DNA of 64,000 bases from Thiomonas sp. FB-Cd (GCF_000733775.1 NZ_JPOE01000005.1:1-64000); one strand, 5' to 3'; shown: positions 7,361 to 16,749, counted from the first letter of the stretch. Notes: generated by a model from the letters alone, not told the origin. Numbers and translations are program-made.

Positions 7361-8406
7361 GCTCGACTGCTCCCCAGCGCATCGTGCGCTATGACCCGGC
7401 GACAGGTTTGAGTCATCTGTTTCGACCGCTCGCAAAAACCAAGACACGTCCAACCCTTCATGTCGAATATTGCCCGGTTCCAGGCGGGATGAGGCTAGGC
7501 TTCAGTGCCCGCGAAGCGCTCGGCATGCCTGAGCAGACATTGCTGCTGGCGCTTCTGGAACTGGCTCAGGAGCAATATGCACACGTTGCGCGCGACGCGG
7601 TCGTCATTGACCGGCGTGCAACTGGCATTGGACAGGAGTTGTGGCGTGCCATGCATGGTGGTCCAGCTGCCATGGACGGCGAGACTCTGCACATCCGCAC
7701 GTCCTGGTATGAGCTCGCCGGACGCTGTGGCAGCCGTGGAGGGCGCAGCCAGCAGTTGCGCGAAGAGCAGTTGCGGCGCCTGTGTGAGGTCACCGTCTGG
7801 GAGAAGGCCGACAACCTCCTGCACAGCGTGCGGCAATCCAAGCTCGTCACCCTTTGGGATGGCAACGATGTGCGCCTGCACCTGGCGGTGAACTGCCGCC
7901 TGGCCAACGCGGTCATGGGTGGGCCGTATGCGCAGGTTTCGATGCGCGAGCGGCTCGACTTGACGACGGACACGGCGCAGGCGGTGCACGCCTTTTTGTC
8001 GACCACGCTCCGAGCTGGGCGCTCGCTCAAGGTCAGGCTCGAGACCCTGATGCAGCGTCTCTGGGACGACAAGGGCGTGACGCCTGAGGGTACGCTGCGC
8101 GCCCGCCGCAAAGCGGTACGGGACAGCCTGATGGCGATTGGTGGACTGCATGGATGGCACGTTGAGTGGCCGCGCCCGGATATGGCCGACATCACCCGAC
8201 GTGCCGTGCGGTCGCGGCAAAACCCAGGGACTATTGGCAACGCCAGGTCTGCTGTTGCGGCGCTGGATGATGGCTCGCAGGCCATTTCACCGACCCTTGG
8301 CGAGAGCTTCGACGCCACCCGATTTATGAGCCCCGTTGCCGATAGTCCATCCCCATGCACTATCGACAACGCTGACGTGGGTTATCGGCAACGCGGTGAT
8401 GCATAA
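7357..8406 (+). CDS. RepC-like replication initiator (IncQ type)
   Basis: 349 residues. The segment TGIGQELWRAMHGG and the two-winged-helix layout (first around the RTSWYELAGRCGSRGGRSQQLREEQLRRLCEV helices) match the IncQ RepC family, which binds origin iterons and recruits RepA. It starts within the last codons of repA (ATGA overlap). The last 60 codons are poorly conserved and overlap a cluster of iteron-like repeats (8229-8394), so the 3' end of the gene doubles as a candidate origin. The pair repA-repC implies that this integrated element can replicate autonomously at least in some state. Confidence 0.75.
   Translation: MSSTAPQRIVRYDPATGLSHLFRPLAKTKTRPTLHVEYCPVPGGMRLGFSAREALGMPEQTLLLALLELAQEQYAHVARDAVVIDRRATGIGQELWRAMHGGPAAMDGETLHIRTSWYELAGRCGSRGGRSQQLREEQLRRLCEVTVWEKADNLLHSVRQSKLVTLWDGNDVRLHLAVNCRLANAVMGGPYAQVSMRERLDLTTDTAQAVHAFLSTTLRAGRSLKVRLETLMQRLWDDKGVTPEGTLRARRKAVRDSLMAIGGLHGWHVEWPRPDMADITRRAVRSRQNPGTIGNARSAVAALDDGSQAISPTLGESFDATRFMSPVADSPSPCTIDNADVGYRQRGDA
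8229..8394. repeat. Iteron-like repeats in the 3' end of repC
   Basis: Four copies of a motif close to CTATCGGCAACGC: CTATTGGCAACGC from 8231, an inverted copy at 8334-8348, CTATCGACAACGC from 8360, and TTATCGGCAACGC from 8382. The last two are 22 bp apart, the pitch typical of IncQ iterons. Their position next to the gene for the likely iteron-binding protein makes oriV the leading interpretation. I see no further copies elsewhere. Confidence 0.55.
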
Positions 8407-8464
8407 AAACTTCGCCGAAACATAGCCTTGCGCGTCTTCTGAGGGCCCGGACTAATTTAAACAA

Positions 8465-8500
8465 GCGAACCCAGGGGGCATGACAGCGCCCCTGGGTCGC
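8465..8500. other. Strong hairpin downstream of repC
   Basis: GCGAACCCAGGGGGC pairs with GCGCCCCTGGGTCGC across a short loop, with one bulge, in the 269-bp gap between repC and yhaO. It has no U-tract, which argues against a simple terminator. It could be a single-strand initiation site or structural part of an origin. The AT-rich stretch just before it (ACTAATTTAAAC) would fit an unwinding region. Confidence 0.4.
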
Positions 8501-8675
8501 ATCCAGAACGGCCAAGCCCGGAACGAGGCCACTCAGGGCGCACCGAACCTCGCGCCCGCTCATCGCCAAGGTGCCCACTCCGGCCCCTCTCTGCTTGGAG
8601 CAACATGGCGCGTCAAGGCCAGGCCCAAGTGCGAGGGCTCGGCGGTAAGCTTTGGCAAACCAACCCGGAGACCGC

Positions 8676-9932
8676 ATGCGCTTCATCCACGCCGCTGACA
8701 TCCATCTTGACAGCCCGCTCACTGGCCTGAGCGCTTACCAGGACGCACCTGCGGAACTGCTCCGCACGGCCACACGCGACGCCTTCGAAAATCTGGTCAG
8801 CCTTGCCCTCGAAGAGCGGGTCGACTTTATGGTCATCGCTGGAGACCTTTACGACGGCAGCTGGCGCGATTTCAACACCGGCATCTTTTTCTCGGGCCAA
8901 ATGGGCCGCCTGCGGCAAGCCGGCATTCCGGTCTATCTCCTTTATGGCAATCACGATGCGGAAAGTGAGATGACCAAGCGGCTTGCCCTGCCGGACAATG
9001 TGCATGCCTTCTCATCGGGCAAAGCGGAGACGTTCAGACACGCTGACCTTCAGGTGGCTCTGCACGGGCGCAGCTTCAAAGTTGCCGCAACAACGGAGAA
9101 CCTCGTCCACACCTACCCCGACCCCATCCCGGGATGGCTCAATATTGGCGTATTGCACACCGCGCTCGAGGGCAACACAGCGCACGCCAATTACGCCCCA
9201 TGTACGGTAGCGCAATTGCATGCCAAGGGCTACGGGTACTGGGCGCTGGGCCACGTGCACGACCACCAGCAATGGGGCGGCGCTTCGACGATTGCGTATC
9301 CGGGCAATCTCCAGGGGCGCCATATCCGGGAGACGGGACCAAAGGGTGCATTGATGGTGACCGCCCAAGGTCAGGACATTCAGTCGGTCGAGCGGGTCAT
9401 CGTGGACGTGCTTCGCTGGGCGGCGCTGGATGTGGACGTCTCAAGAGCCAATACGCTTGCCGAGGTTGTGCAGTCGGTGCGTTTGGGCCTCGAAGCGCTG
9501 GTCTCCGGCACAGAGGGCTCCCTGACCTTGGCGGTGCGGGTGAGGCTGACCGGAAGCTCCCCTGCCCACGGCCACCTTTTTGGGCTTGAGCATCAGCTGC
9601 GCGCCGAAGTTCTGAACCAAGCCGCTGCCATTGCGCCAGGGCGCCTGTGGATTGAGAAAATCAAGCTGGAGACGCAACCCGTTGAGCCGCCTCTCCAGGT
9701 GGCTGCACGCGCCGACGCCGTTGCAGACCTGCAATCCATCCTGTCCACTGCGGAGGATGACCCCGAGTTCCTGCAGTCGCTGCGCGAGGATTTGATGCAA
9801 ATGGTCGGCAAGCTGCCTTGGGATGTGCTGCACGCCCTGCCGCAGCTGGAGGCGATTCGAAACGGCGATGCCCGGAGCCTCGTGCGCAGCATCGTGCCAT
9901 CCCTCGTGGCCCACGTTTCCAAGGCGGAGTAA
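8676..9932 (+). CDS. yhaO: YhaO/SbcD-like DNA repair exonuclease
   Basis: 418-residue metallophosphoesterase of the SbcD/Mre11 group. Its motifs are FIHAADIHLDSP, AGDLYDG, YGNHD, and GHVHDH, which is the C-terminal metal motif. The C-terminal half carries the YhaO-like capping region. In its family it acts with a YhaN/SbcC-type ATPase to process DNA ends or hairpins. The start at ATGCGCTTC is preceded by GGAG. The ATPase partner begins 5 bp after its stop, so the two are clearly one unit. YhaO/YhaN pairs occur in accessory regions and may contribute to repair during transfer or to defence. Confidence 0.85.
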   Translation: MRFIHAADIHLDSPLTGLSAYQDAPAELLRTATRDAFENLVSLALEERVDFMVIAGDLYDGSWRDFNTGIFFSGQMGRLRQAGIPVYLLYGNHDAESEMTKRLALPDNVHAFSSGKAETFRHADLQVALHGRSFKVAATTENLVHTYPDPIPGWLNIGVLHTALEGNTAHANYAPCTVAQLHAKGYGYWALGHVHDHQQWGGASTIAYPGNLQGRHIRETGPKGALMVTAQGQDIQSVERVIVDVLRWAALDVDVSRANTLAEVVQSVRLGLEALVSGTEGSLTLAVRVRLTGSSPAHGHLFGLEHQLRAEVLNQAAAIAPGRLWIEKIKLETQPVEPPLQVAARADAVADLQSILSTAEDDPEFLQSLREDLMQMVGKLPWDVLHALPQLEAIRNGDARSLVRSIVPSLVAHVSKAE

Positions 9933-9937
9933 GCGGC

Positions 9938-12900
9938 ATGCGAATCCAGCGAGTCGACCTCATTCGCTATGGCAAATTCACGGGTCGAAGCCTCGAGTTG
10001 CCAAAGCGCAGTCACGACATCCACGTCATCGTCGGGCCCAATGAAGCGGGCAAATCCACGGTGCGTTCGGCCATCGTCGACATGCTCTATGGGTTGCCGA
10101 TGCGCTCTGCCCATGCGTTCCTGCATCCGTTACCAGAGCTGCGGCTGGGCGGCCTGCTTGAGCAGGACAACAACATCCTGGAGTTCCACCGCGTCAAGGC
10201 CAATAAACAAACACTTCGCACGCCCCAGGACACGCCACTGACGGACGGGACCCTAGGTGGATATCTCGGCAACACGGACCGGGAATTCTTTTTGCAGATG
10301 TTCAGCCTCGACCATGAGCGGCTTGTCAAAGGCGGCGCGGCGATTCTGTCGGCGTCGAGCGACCTCGGTCAGATTCTGTTTCAGTCCGCTGCGGGAATCG
10401 CGTCGCTCGGTGATATTCGCGAAGCGCTCGAGACGGAGGCAAACAGACTCTGGGGCGCTCGCAAATCAGGCGACCGAGCGTATTACCAGGCGCTCGAGGC
10501 CTTTGAGGCAGCCACCAAGACGCTCAAGGACGCCACGGTTCGTGCCAAGGACTGGTCCGATGCCCAGGCCAAGCTTGCCGAGCTCGACAGCGCGCTTGGG
10601 GTTGCCAGGCAGCGACATACCGCCCTCAAGCAACGACGCCAGCAGTTGAACCGGGTCGTCGCCATCAAACCCTTCTTGTTTGAACTCGACCAACTGCGTC
10701 TTCGGCTTGATGCCTACGCGCAAACGCCGTCCCTGCCCGAAGGCAGCGCCACAACCCTCGCGGAGTCCGAACAGAAGGCGGCCGTCGCTGCGAGCGAAGT
10801 CCGGCACCACACGGCCGCGGAAGAGGCAGCCCAGGCCGCGCTTGGGGTGCTGCATGTCGAACGCAGTCTTCTGGACCACGCCACCGAAATTGTTGAGTTG
10901 AACAACCAGCGCCTGCAATACCGGGCCTATCCAACCGATATTGCGCGGCGGCAAGCCGAGATGGATGCGCAGTGGCAGGTCGTGGCGGCGCTGGTGCGGG
11001 AGATGGGCTGGGCTGAAACGGATGAGCAAGCGCTTCGAGCACGCATGCCCACCGCCATGACGCGTTCGAGCCTGGCGCACCTCATCGGCCGGCACGCCGG
11101 CCTCCATGAAAAGCGACAGGCCTCGCAGAAAGCATGCAGGGCCAAGGCCAGGGAGCTCGAAAGAGCAAAGGCTGAATTCGACAGTCTCCCAACCGAGCAA
11201 GTCCCAGTCAGACTGGTGGCGGCCTTGACCGCTGCCCAGAGTCTTGGCGATTTCGAGGGCGTCTTGCGTGAGCGGGAGGCGCTCGCAGCGCAGCGCCAGT
11301 CGGAAACCGACTCGGCGCGGCTTGCACTCCATCCCTGGAAGGGCCAGCCGGAGACCTTGCGTTCCATGGCTCCTCCATCCAGGGAGATTATCCAGGCTTT
11401 GGTTCTGGCCCAAATCCACGATGAAGCCGAGACCCGGGCCGCGGCCAAGCGCGTCGCCGAGCTCGAAGCCGAGGCCGAGACGCTGGAGCTCGATATCAAG
11501 CAGCTTCGCGACACACGCCATCCGGTGACACGCGAAGAGGTCCTTCGGGGTCGCCAGACTCGCGACCACACTTGGGCCAGCATCAAACTGGCGCCCCAAC
11601 GACTCGTCGATGAGGCTCCCCTGTTCGAGCGTGAAGTGGCCGAGGCTGACGCCCTGGCCGATAGTCGGCATGACACGATTCAGGACGCAAGCGCCCTTCA
11701 GTCCAAACAGGCCCAACTTGAACGAATCACGCTCGCCATGCACAGAGCGCAGTCGGCCTTGAAGGCTCTGCGCGATGGCGTTCAGGAGCGACAGGCCCAG
11801 TGGGAGTCGCAAGCGCAGCGCTGTGGGCTCCCCGCGCTGGCCTTTCAATCGATGGGCAGTTGGTTGGACGCGCGAAGCCGAGCGTTGGAGTCGGCCGATG
11901 CGTTGACCGCCGCCACGCAGTCGCATGCAACGCAGCAACAGGCCATCGAGCATGCAAGAGCTGAGTTATCCAAGGCCCTGCAGTCTCTGGGCGTGCCGGT
12001 TCACGACGACTCACTCCACGCACTCATGGTGCAGTCCAAGAGCCATTTGAATGCCGTCACGCAAGCTCTTGGGCAGCGCCAAACAGTCATGCGGCAAATT
12101 GGTGATGCCACCCGAGACCTGGAGTCTCTTCGTCTCGAGCAAGAGAGCGACCAAGCCGCCTTCGATGCATGGACGTTGCAATGGATAGCGGCCCTGGAGA
12201 AGGCTGGTTTTGCCCAGTCGGACGTGCCGGACACGGTCGGGAGCGCGCTTCAAATCCTCCAGAAGATTGACGCAAGCCTGGAACTCATACGCAAAACCCA
12301 GGTGGAGCGCATCGAGACGATGCGAGCTGACCTTGCAGCCTTTGAGCGGGCCGCCAAGGCGCTCGCGGAACAGGCTGCCGCAGACCTTGCTGCCCAGCCT
12401 CCCGAGGCAATCGCTCAGGAGCTCGACCGCAGGCTGCGTACTGCCCAGGAAGCCGAGAGGGAACAGCGCCGACTGGGCGCCGCATTGGAGGTTGCCAAGC
12501 AGCACAAAGCTGACGCTCAGGCGCGGGTCGACCAAGCAAACGCTGCCATCCAGCCGATGTTCGAGCGCGCAGGAGCCGCGACTCACGAGGAGCTTCGCGC
12601 GGCCATCGCAGCATCGGACGAATGCAGGCAGCTCTTGGCGCGGTATGCCAAGGCCGAGGACTCGGTACGAAAGCTCGGCGAGGGCATGAGCCTGGACGCC
12701 CTGAGAGCGGAGTCCGACTCCATTGACGCAACCGCCGCTACTGCAGAGCTGAGCGACCTGGACCGGCAGGAGGAAGACCTGTTGAGTCAAGACCGCGAGC
12801 TGTCTGCAGCCAAGCAGGATGCCAAGACGCGGCTATCCGCCATGGCAGGCAGCACTGGAGGCGCGATAGCGGAGGCTCAGAGGCAGGAGGCGCTGGCGGG

Positions 12901-13392
12901 GATGGTGGATGCAGTCGAGCAGTATGTGAGACTGCACACGGCAGGCCGCCTTCTGCGTTGGTCTATCGAACAATACCGCGAACTCAAGCAGGGCCCCATG
13001 CTTGAGACAGCCAGCCGAATCTTTGCGCGACTGACTCTGGGCTCGTTCGAGCGGCTATCGGTCGACTTTGAGAGTGAACCGCCTAAGCTTCTGGGGCGTC
13101 GGCACAGCGGTGAGTCGGTGGGCGTCGATGGCCTGAGCGACGGCACACGCGACCAGCTCTATCTAGCGCTACGCCTGGCGGCGCTGGACCTGCATCTCGC
13201 GCAATCGCACGCGATGCGTTCATTGCCGATGACCTCTTCATCAATTACGACGATGCCCGGTCCAAGGCGGGGCTGGAGGCATTGGGGGAGCTCTCGACGA
13301 AGACTCAGGTCGTTGTGCTGACGCACCATGACCATCTGCTGCCAGCGTTCCGTGAGGTCTTTGGACGCGATGTGAACGTGGTTGAACTTTGA
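9938..13392 (+). pseudogene. yhaN: YhaN/SbcC-like SMC ATPase with frameshift near 13,217
   Basis: Large ATPase of the RecF/SbcC/YhaN group. The N-terminal Walker A is GPNEAGKST at residues 33-41, followed by the AAA_27-type segment (LGGYLGNTDREFFLQMFSLDHERLVKGG), long coiled coils, and the ABC signature GLSDGTRDQLYLALRLAALDLHLA near the end. In the read frame the protein then derails and stops at 13,321. One base earlier, frame +2 continues as a perfect family ending (FIADDLFINYDDARSKAGLEAL, then VVVLTHHDHLLP) with a stop at 13,392. A single missing C around 13,217 restores MPFIADDLF. As written, the gene lacks Walker B and the H-loop and would be inactive. A sequencing error is a real alternative. 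Confidence 0.85.
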
Positions 13393-13535
13393 ATCGTTCA
13401 GGGATAACGCCCAATGAGGCCCATATTTCGGCTTCGCTGCGGCTCCGACGGGCTGTGCAAGCGCCGCTGACGGTGTGGTCGACACAAGGGAAGGCGAGTC
13501 TGCGGATGTCAGATGACCGGCACGGCTGAGCAGCA

Positions 13536-13559
13536 AAGCCCCCACCTGCGCGGGGGCTT
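13536..13559. terminator. Terminator between yhaN and the convergent unknown gene
   Basis: AAGCCCCC / GGGGGCTT, an 8-bp stem flanked by TTTG on the minus side, between two convergent genes. It can serve both. Confidence 0.6.
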
Positions 13560-13572
13560 GGTCAAAGCTGGC

Positions 13573-14097
13573 CTACATCAACACTTGCTGGAGCGCATCG
13601 CAAATCGCAGCAAGTGCCCGGTGGCGGGGGCTGCCAATGCGGACCCGTTCAAACTGGCGCTCCGAGCGGGTCAGCTCTCGAAAAGTAGAGCGCGAGAACT
13701 CTGCCAGGGGCAATTGCAGGGATTCTTCGACGATGAGCACAATGCGACCAAAACGGAAATGCCCAGCCCAATATTCTTTGATGGCAACGTATCCATTCTC
13801 CGCAAATTGCTGGTCGAAGCGTTCGCTAATGAGCATGTTGAGCTCCTCGACCAACTGCGCGGGCGGACGAAGTACTGCTGTGTGTGTGTCAATATGCTTG
13901 CGAACAGCCACCGAGAAGCGCAGTAAGTCGGCAATTTTTCGGCAAGTAGCAGCAAATTCCTCTGCGTTTGCAATCTCCCAATCGGTGCTGTGAATGAAGT
14001 CAGTTCGTCCCTTGCGATGAAGGTGTAAGTACAGCTTGCCCAAACGTGCTTCGGTAATCCTCGTTGTGTGTTGCAGCGAAAGGGCAATCTCTTTCAT
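13573..14097 (-). CDS. Unknown 174-aa protein coupled to a small ORF
   Basis: 174 residues, not recognised. It is α-helical in the middle (EEFAATCRKIADLLRFSVAVRKHIDTH), with a β-rich segment later (HFRFGRIVLIVEESLQLP). The start ATG overlaps the stop codon of a 43-codon upstream gene in the ATGA fashion, which supports both genes as real and co-translated. GC content is lower than in the neighbouring ATPase gene. Flanking genes are repair and defence types, so an accessory function is likely but undefined. The frame extends upstream to 14313, but the two-gene reading is better supported. Confidence 0.65.
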   Translation of the reverse strand: MKEIALSLQHTTRITEARLGKLYLHLHRKGRTDFIHSTDWEIANAEEFAATCRKIADLLRFSVAVRKHIDTHTAVLRPPAQLVEELNMLISERFDQQFAENGYVAIKEYWAGHFRFGRIVLIVEESLQLPLAEFSRSTFRELTRSERQFERVRIGSPRHRALAAICDALQQVLM

Positions 14098-14225
14098 CTC
14101 AACGACTCTCGCATGTGCTCGGCATCCAAAGGCGTGAGCACCGCAGCACGGCGATAAGCCTCTGTGATGTTGGCACTTGGCGAAAATTGCAGGCTTGAAT
14201 TGATTGAGGCGGCTAAATTGGTCAT
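14094..14225 (-). CDS. Small unknown 43-aa protein
   Basis: A short gene preceded by GGAG 6 bp before the ATG (MTNLAASINSS), ending TGA inside the start of the 174-aa gene (ATGA overlap). The peptide has an amphipathic C-terminal half (NITEAYRRAAVLTPLDAEHM). Small and large coupled unknown genes in a mobile element are the usual look of toxin-antitoxin or similar pairs, but there is no domain evidence. The good ribosome binding site and the coupling are the reasons to call it. Confidence 0.55.
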   Translation of the reverse strand: MTNLAASINSSLQFSPSANITEAYRRAAVLTPLDAEHMRESLR

Positions 14226-14431
14226 CGATGGCTCCAGTGAGGTTGTTGGTAGTCGTGCAAGTGCATCTACCTACCCCGTGTAGGCCCGGTGTCCGGAAAC
14301 TGTCCAGAATCATGGCGTAGAAAACATTTTTTTACACATTTCGCGATATGTGCCGTTCTCACGCTCTTGGACGCTGAAAGGCAGGCTCTTGAAATTGCCT
14401 GGCAAAGGGCTTGCCCGTTCGGCGGCACTTA

Positions 14432-14911
14432 TCAAGTGCCCAAGACCTCCCACCGCTCCGCCATCCATTGCAGCGTCGACGCCGGCACCTTGTGCGCGCC
14501 GCACCAACGCCCTGTCGCCTCGACAATGCGCACATTGCGGCTCATCGCCTGATACGGCGCCAACTCTTGCAAGCTGGTAAAGGTGTTGCTGACCACCGTG
14601 CGCTTGCCTTCCATGAGGGCACTGAGGGTCATCGCTTGGCACCATGCGTGAGCGTCGCGCACGCGCACCGGGTCAAATGCATACACGCCGTCGCGCAAGA
14701 AAAACATGTCTGCTTCGTAGTGCTCGTAGCCGACCAACGCGAGCACCTTTGCCATCGTCGATTTGCCGCTGCCTGGCAGGCCGCGAATCAGCACAAGCTC
14801 GGTGTTAACCCTGGCTATTGAAGGGCGTGGCCGGTGCGCGTCACGCGGTGCGTGGGTGCCGCTGCCAGGGGCTGCGGTTTTTGTCGTGTTGAGGCTCAGG
14901 GTTGCGTCCAT
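14432..14911 (-). CDS. P-loop kinase/ATP-binding protein (AAA_33 type)
   Basis: 159 residues. The Walker A GLPGSGKST lies at about residues 44-52, followed by EADMFF and the family hallmark FDPVRVRDAHAWC, and then a VVSNTFTS strand. This pattern matches small polynucleotide-kinase-like P-loop proteins (AAA_33, related to the N4BP2 N-terminus). The reaction is likely phosphoryl transfer to a nucleic acid end or small molecule; the substrate is not determinable. A GGAG site precedes the ATG by 11 bp. The first 35 residues are low complexity (A, P, T, R). It is divergent from the DUF3883 gene across 570 bp that hold mirror array B. Confidence 0.7.
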   Translation of the reverse strand: MDATLSLNTTKTAAPGSGTHAPRDAHRPRPSIARVNTELVLIRGLPGSGKSTMAKVLALVGYEHYEADMFFLRDGVYAFDPVRVRDAHAWCQAMTLSALMEGKRTVVSNTFTSLQELAPYQAMSRNVRIVEATGRWCGAHKVPASTLQWMAERWEVLGT

Positions 14912-15484
14912 CTCGTCATCTCCAAAAAAGTGGTTGGTGACGAGTAAAGCAACCGGGTTTATGCGCCAGCCTTTACGGCTGCCTCTGGTATGGATTTAGG
15001 GCGGCGTCGGTTCTGAACTGCCGCCGAATGGACCGGCTGCGCCAAGGACAGCGAGTCAACTTGGCGACAGGCATGGGGTGCGCGGTAACGCTGTAACCCC
15101 GTAACCGGCAACCTGGGGCGCGTTACGCGGTTACACGGTTACGCCCATGCGTGACCTCACGCCCCGCGGGCATCGCCTAAATTGCCTTCAGCCGCCGTCA
15201 TGGCCCTTTCGGTGCATGCGGCAGGCGCGTGAGCACGGTTTTCTGTGTCTAGGGTAAAAGCTGCATCGCAGCGGCGAAGTCCGCCCATCTCAAGACAAAT
15301 ACTCAGGAAAACCTCCAGAGGCATCAGGGCTCAATGCGCCGTGTATGCACTATGGGCCCGGCTCGGGCAGAACCGCCGCTGTGCTCGCAGCATCCTCAAC
15401 CATGGAATGACCGTCGCAATGGATTTGCAGCTAGGCTACGGCTGAATACCCGCTCAAAGACCCCTATCTCTGCGAAGTGTCACG
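14912..15484. other. Divergent intergenic region with mirror array B
   Basis: 573 bp between the P-loop kinase and the DUF3883 gene. The only striking structure is the GTAAC/GTTAC array at 15085-15142. Short open frames here have no ribosome binding site and look random. Promoters of both flanking genes should lie here. Confidence 0.4.
15085..15142. repeat. Mirror array B of GTAAC/GTTAC boxes
   Basis: GTAAC at 15085, 15093 and 15101 (pitch exactly 8) with a degenerate GCAAC at 15108, facing GTTAC at 15122, 15130 and 15138 (pitch exactly 8). It has the same design as array A at 2545-2621 with a shorter centre. It lies 174 bp upstream of the kinase start and 343 bp upstream of the DUF3883 start. 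Confidence 0.65.
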
Positions 15485-16627
15485 ATGACTTCCCAGCTCT
15501 CGCGTCTTCAAAGCCCATCGGCCGTGCAGGCGGCACTTGACGAGTTTCGCCAACTCGGGCGCACAGGGTTTCTCGAGCGATACGGCTTTGGCAAGTCCCG
15601 CGATTTCCTCGTTCGTAATCCGCGCACCGGTGAGCTTTGCGACTCCAAGGCTATCGTGGGCGCTGCGTTCGGATTCCAATACACGTCAGAGGGGCCGCTA
15701 AGGCCGGCAGATTTCTCCGGCGGCGAAGCAACCGTGGTTCCGAAGCTGCAGAGCCTCGGATTCGAAGTGGTGCGCATCGGGGAGGACTGGACGCAACTGG
15801 AGGTGGACGCCACCGTCGCGGCGTATTTCGAGATGCTCGCTCTGGAGGCTAGGCAAGAGCCCTACAACAAGTCCGAGCGCAATGCCGCCCTTCGCCCACT
15901 GCTTCGAGGCCGGAGCAAAGCCTCGGTCGAACTCAAGCACCAGAACATCAGCGCAGTGCTGCAGGGCATGGGCCTGCCATTTATCGCCGGGTACAAGCCA
16001 CGAGGCAACAGCCAACTCCTCCTGCGCAAATCGGTTCAACAATACATTCTGTCGAGGGCAGACCTAGTTGGCCAAGTGGTCGACGCGATGGAAGACGTGA
16101 AGACCCCGAGCGAAAAGACGTACACGGCGGTCTTGGTCGACGCGCCGCAGGTCGAGTCAGTCGCTCAGGTTGAAGCATCCTCGCGGCGGGAGCGCCTACC
16201 CAGGAAGCTCGATTACGTGGCACGGGACGAAAACAATCGCAAGCTTGGGCGTGCCGGGGAACAGTGGGTTCTTGGCTTCGAGCAGGTGCGATTGGAAGGA
16301 GCGGGCATGCCCGAGTTGTTCCAGCAAGTGGATTGGGTCTCGGACCGACTGGGCGATGGCGCTGGCTATGACATCTTGTCATACGACACGGCAGACAGTC
16401 CGCGCTACATCGAGGTCAAGACGACGAATGGACCGCACACGTCAGCTTTCATCATTAGCCGTAACGAACTCGACTTTGCCCGCGAGGCGGAAGATGCATT
16501 CCATCTCTACCGGGTGTTCCAGTTCCGAGCGTCACCCCTGCTCTATACGCTTCGAGGCGATGTGTCGAAGCAGCTGCATCTGGAGCCGATGGACTACAGG
16601 GCATCGTTCCAGAGGGCTCTGGTTTGA
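15485..16627 (+). CDS. DUF3883 nuclease-like protein with ScoMcrA-like head
   Basis: 380 residues. The N-terminal about 95 residues (AALDEFRQLGRTGFLERYGFGKSRDF, then CDSKAIVGAAFGFQ) resemble the head domain of ScoMcrA-type modification-dependent nucleases. The C-terminal third is DUF3883-like, with a PD-(D/E)xK-type core: GYDILSYD followed by YIEVKTT, giving candidate catalytic D296, E310 and K312. A middle helical part links them. DUF3883 proteins are common in defence islands, and the layout suggests a restriction endonuclease that senses modified or foreign DNA. It is monocistronic, so it would act alone or with distant partners. The domain names rest on pattern recognition only. Confidence 0.65.
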   Translation: MTSQLSRLQSPSAVQAALDEFRQLGRTGFLERYGFGKSRDFLVRNPRTGELCDSKAIVGAAFGFQYTSEGPLRPADFSGGEATVVPKLQSLGFEVVRIGEDWTQLEVDATVAAYFEMLALEARQEPYNKSERNAALRPLLRGRSKASVELKHQNISAVLQGMGLPFIAGYKPRGNSQLLLRKSVQQYILSRADLVGQVVDAMEDVKTPSEKTYTAVLVDAPQVESVAQVEASSRRERLPRKLDYVARDENNRKLGRAGEQWVLGFEQVRLEGAGMPELFQQVDWVSDRLGDGAGYDILSYDTADSPRYIEVKTTNGPHTSAFIISRNELDFAREAEDAFHLYRVFQFRASPLLYTLRGDVSKQLHLEPMDYRASFQRALV

Positions 16628-16749
16628 GGCTTCAATAGATGGCCCTGGACTCAGTCTAGGCAATAGTGGGGGTGTCCGGCAATGAAGACGAGTCTCGCTT
16701 GCCACCGCAGGCGAGAATCTCAACGACTTGCCAGAGCCCCACTCGCTCA

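Noticed and set aside
10466..11953. 495-codon open frame on the minus strand
   Set aside because: Antisense to the YhaN coiled-coil region, where high GC gives long open shadow frames.
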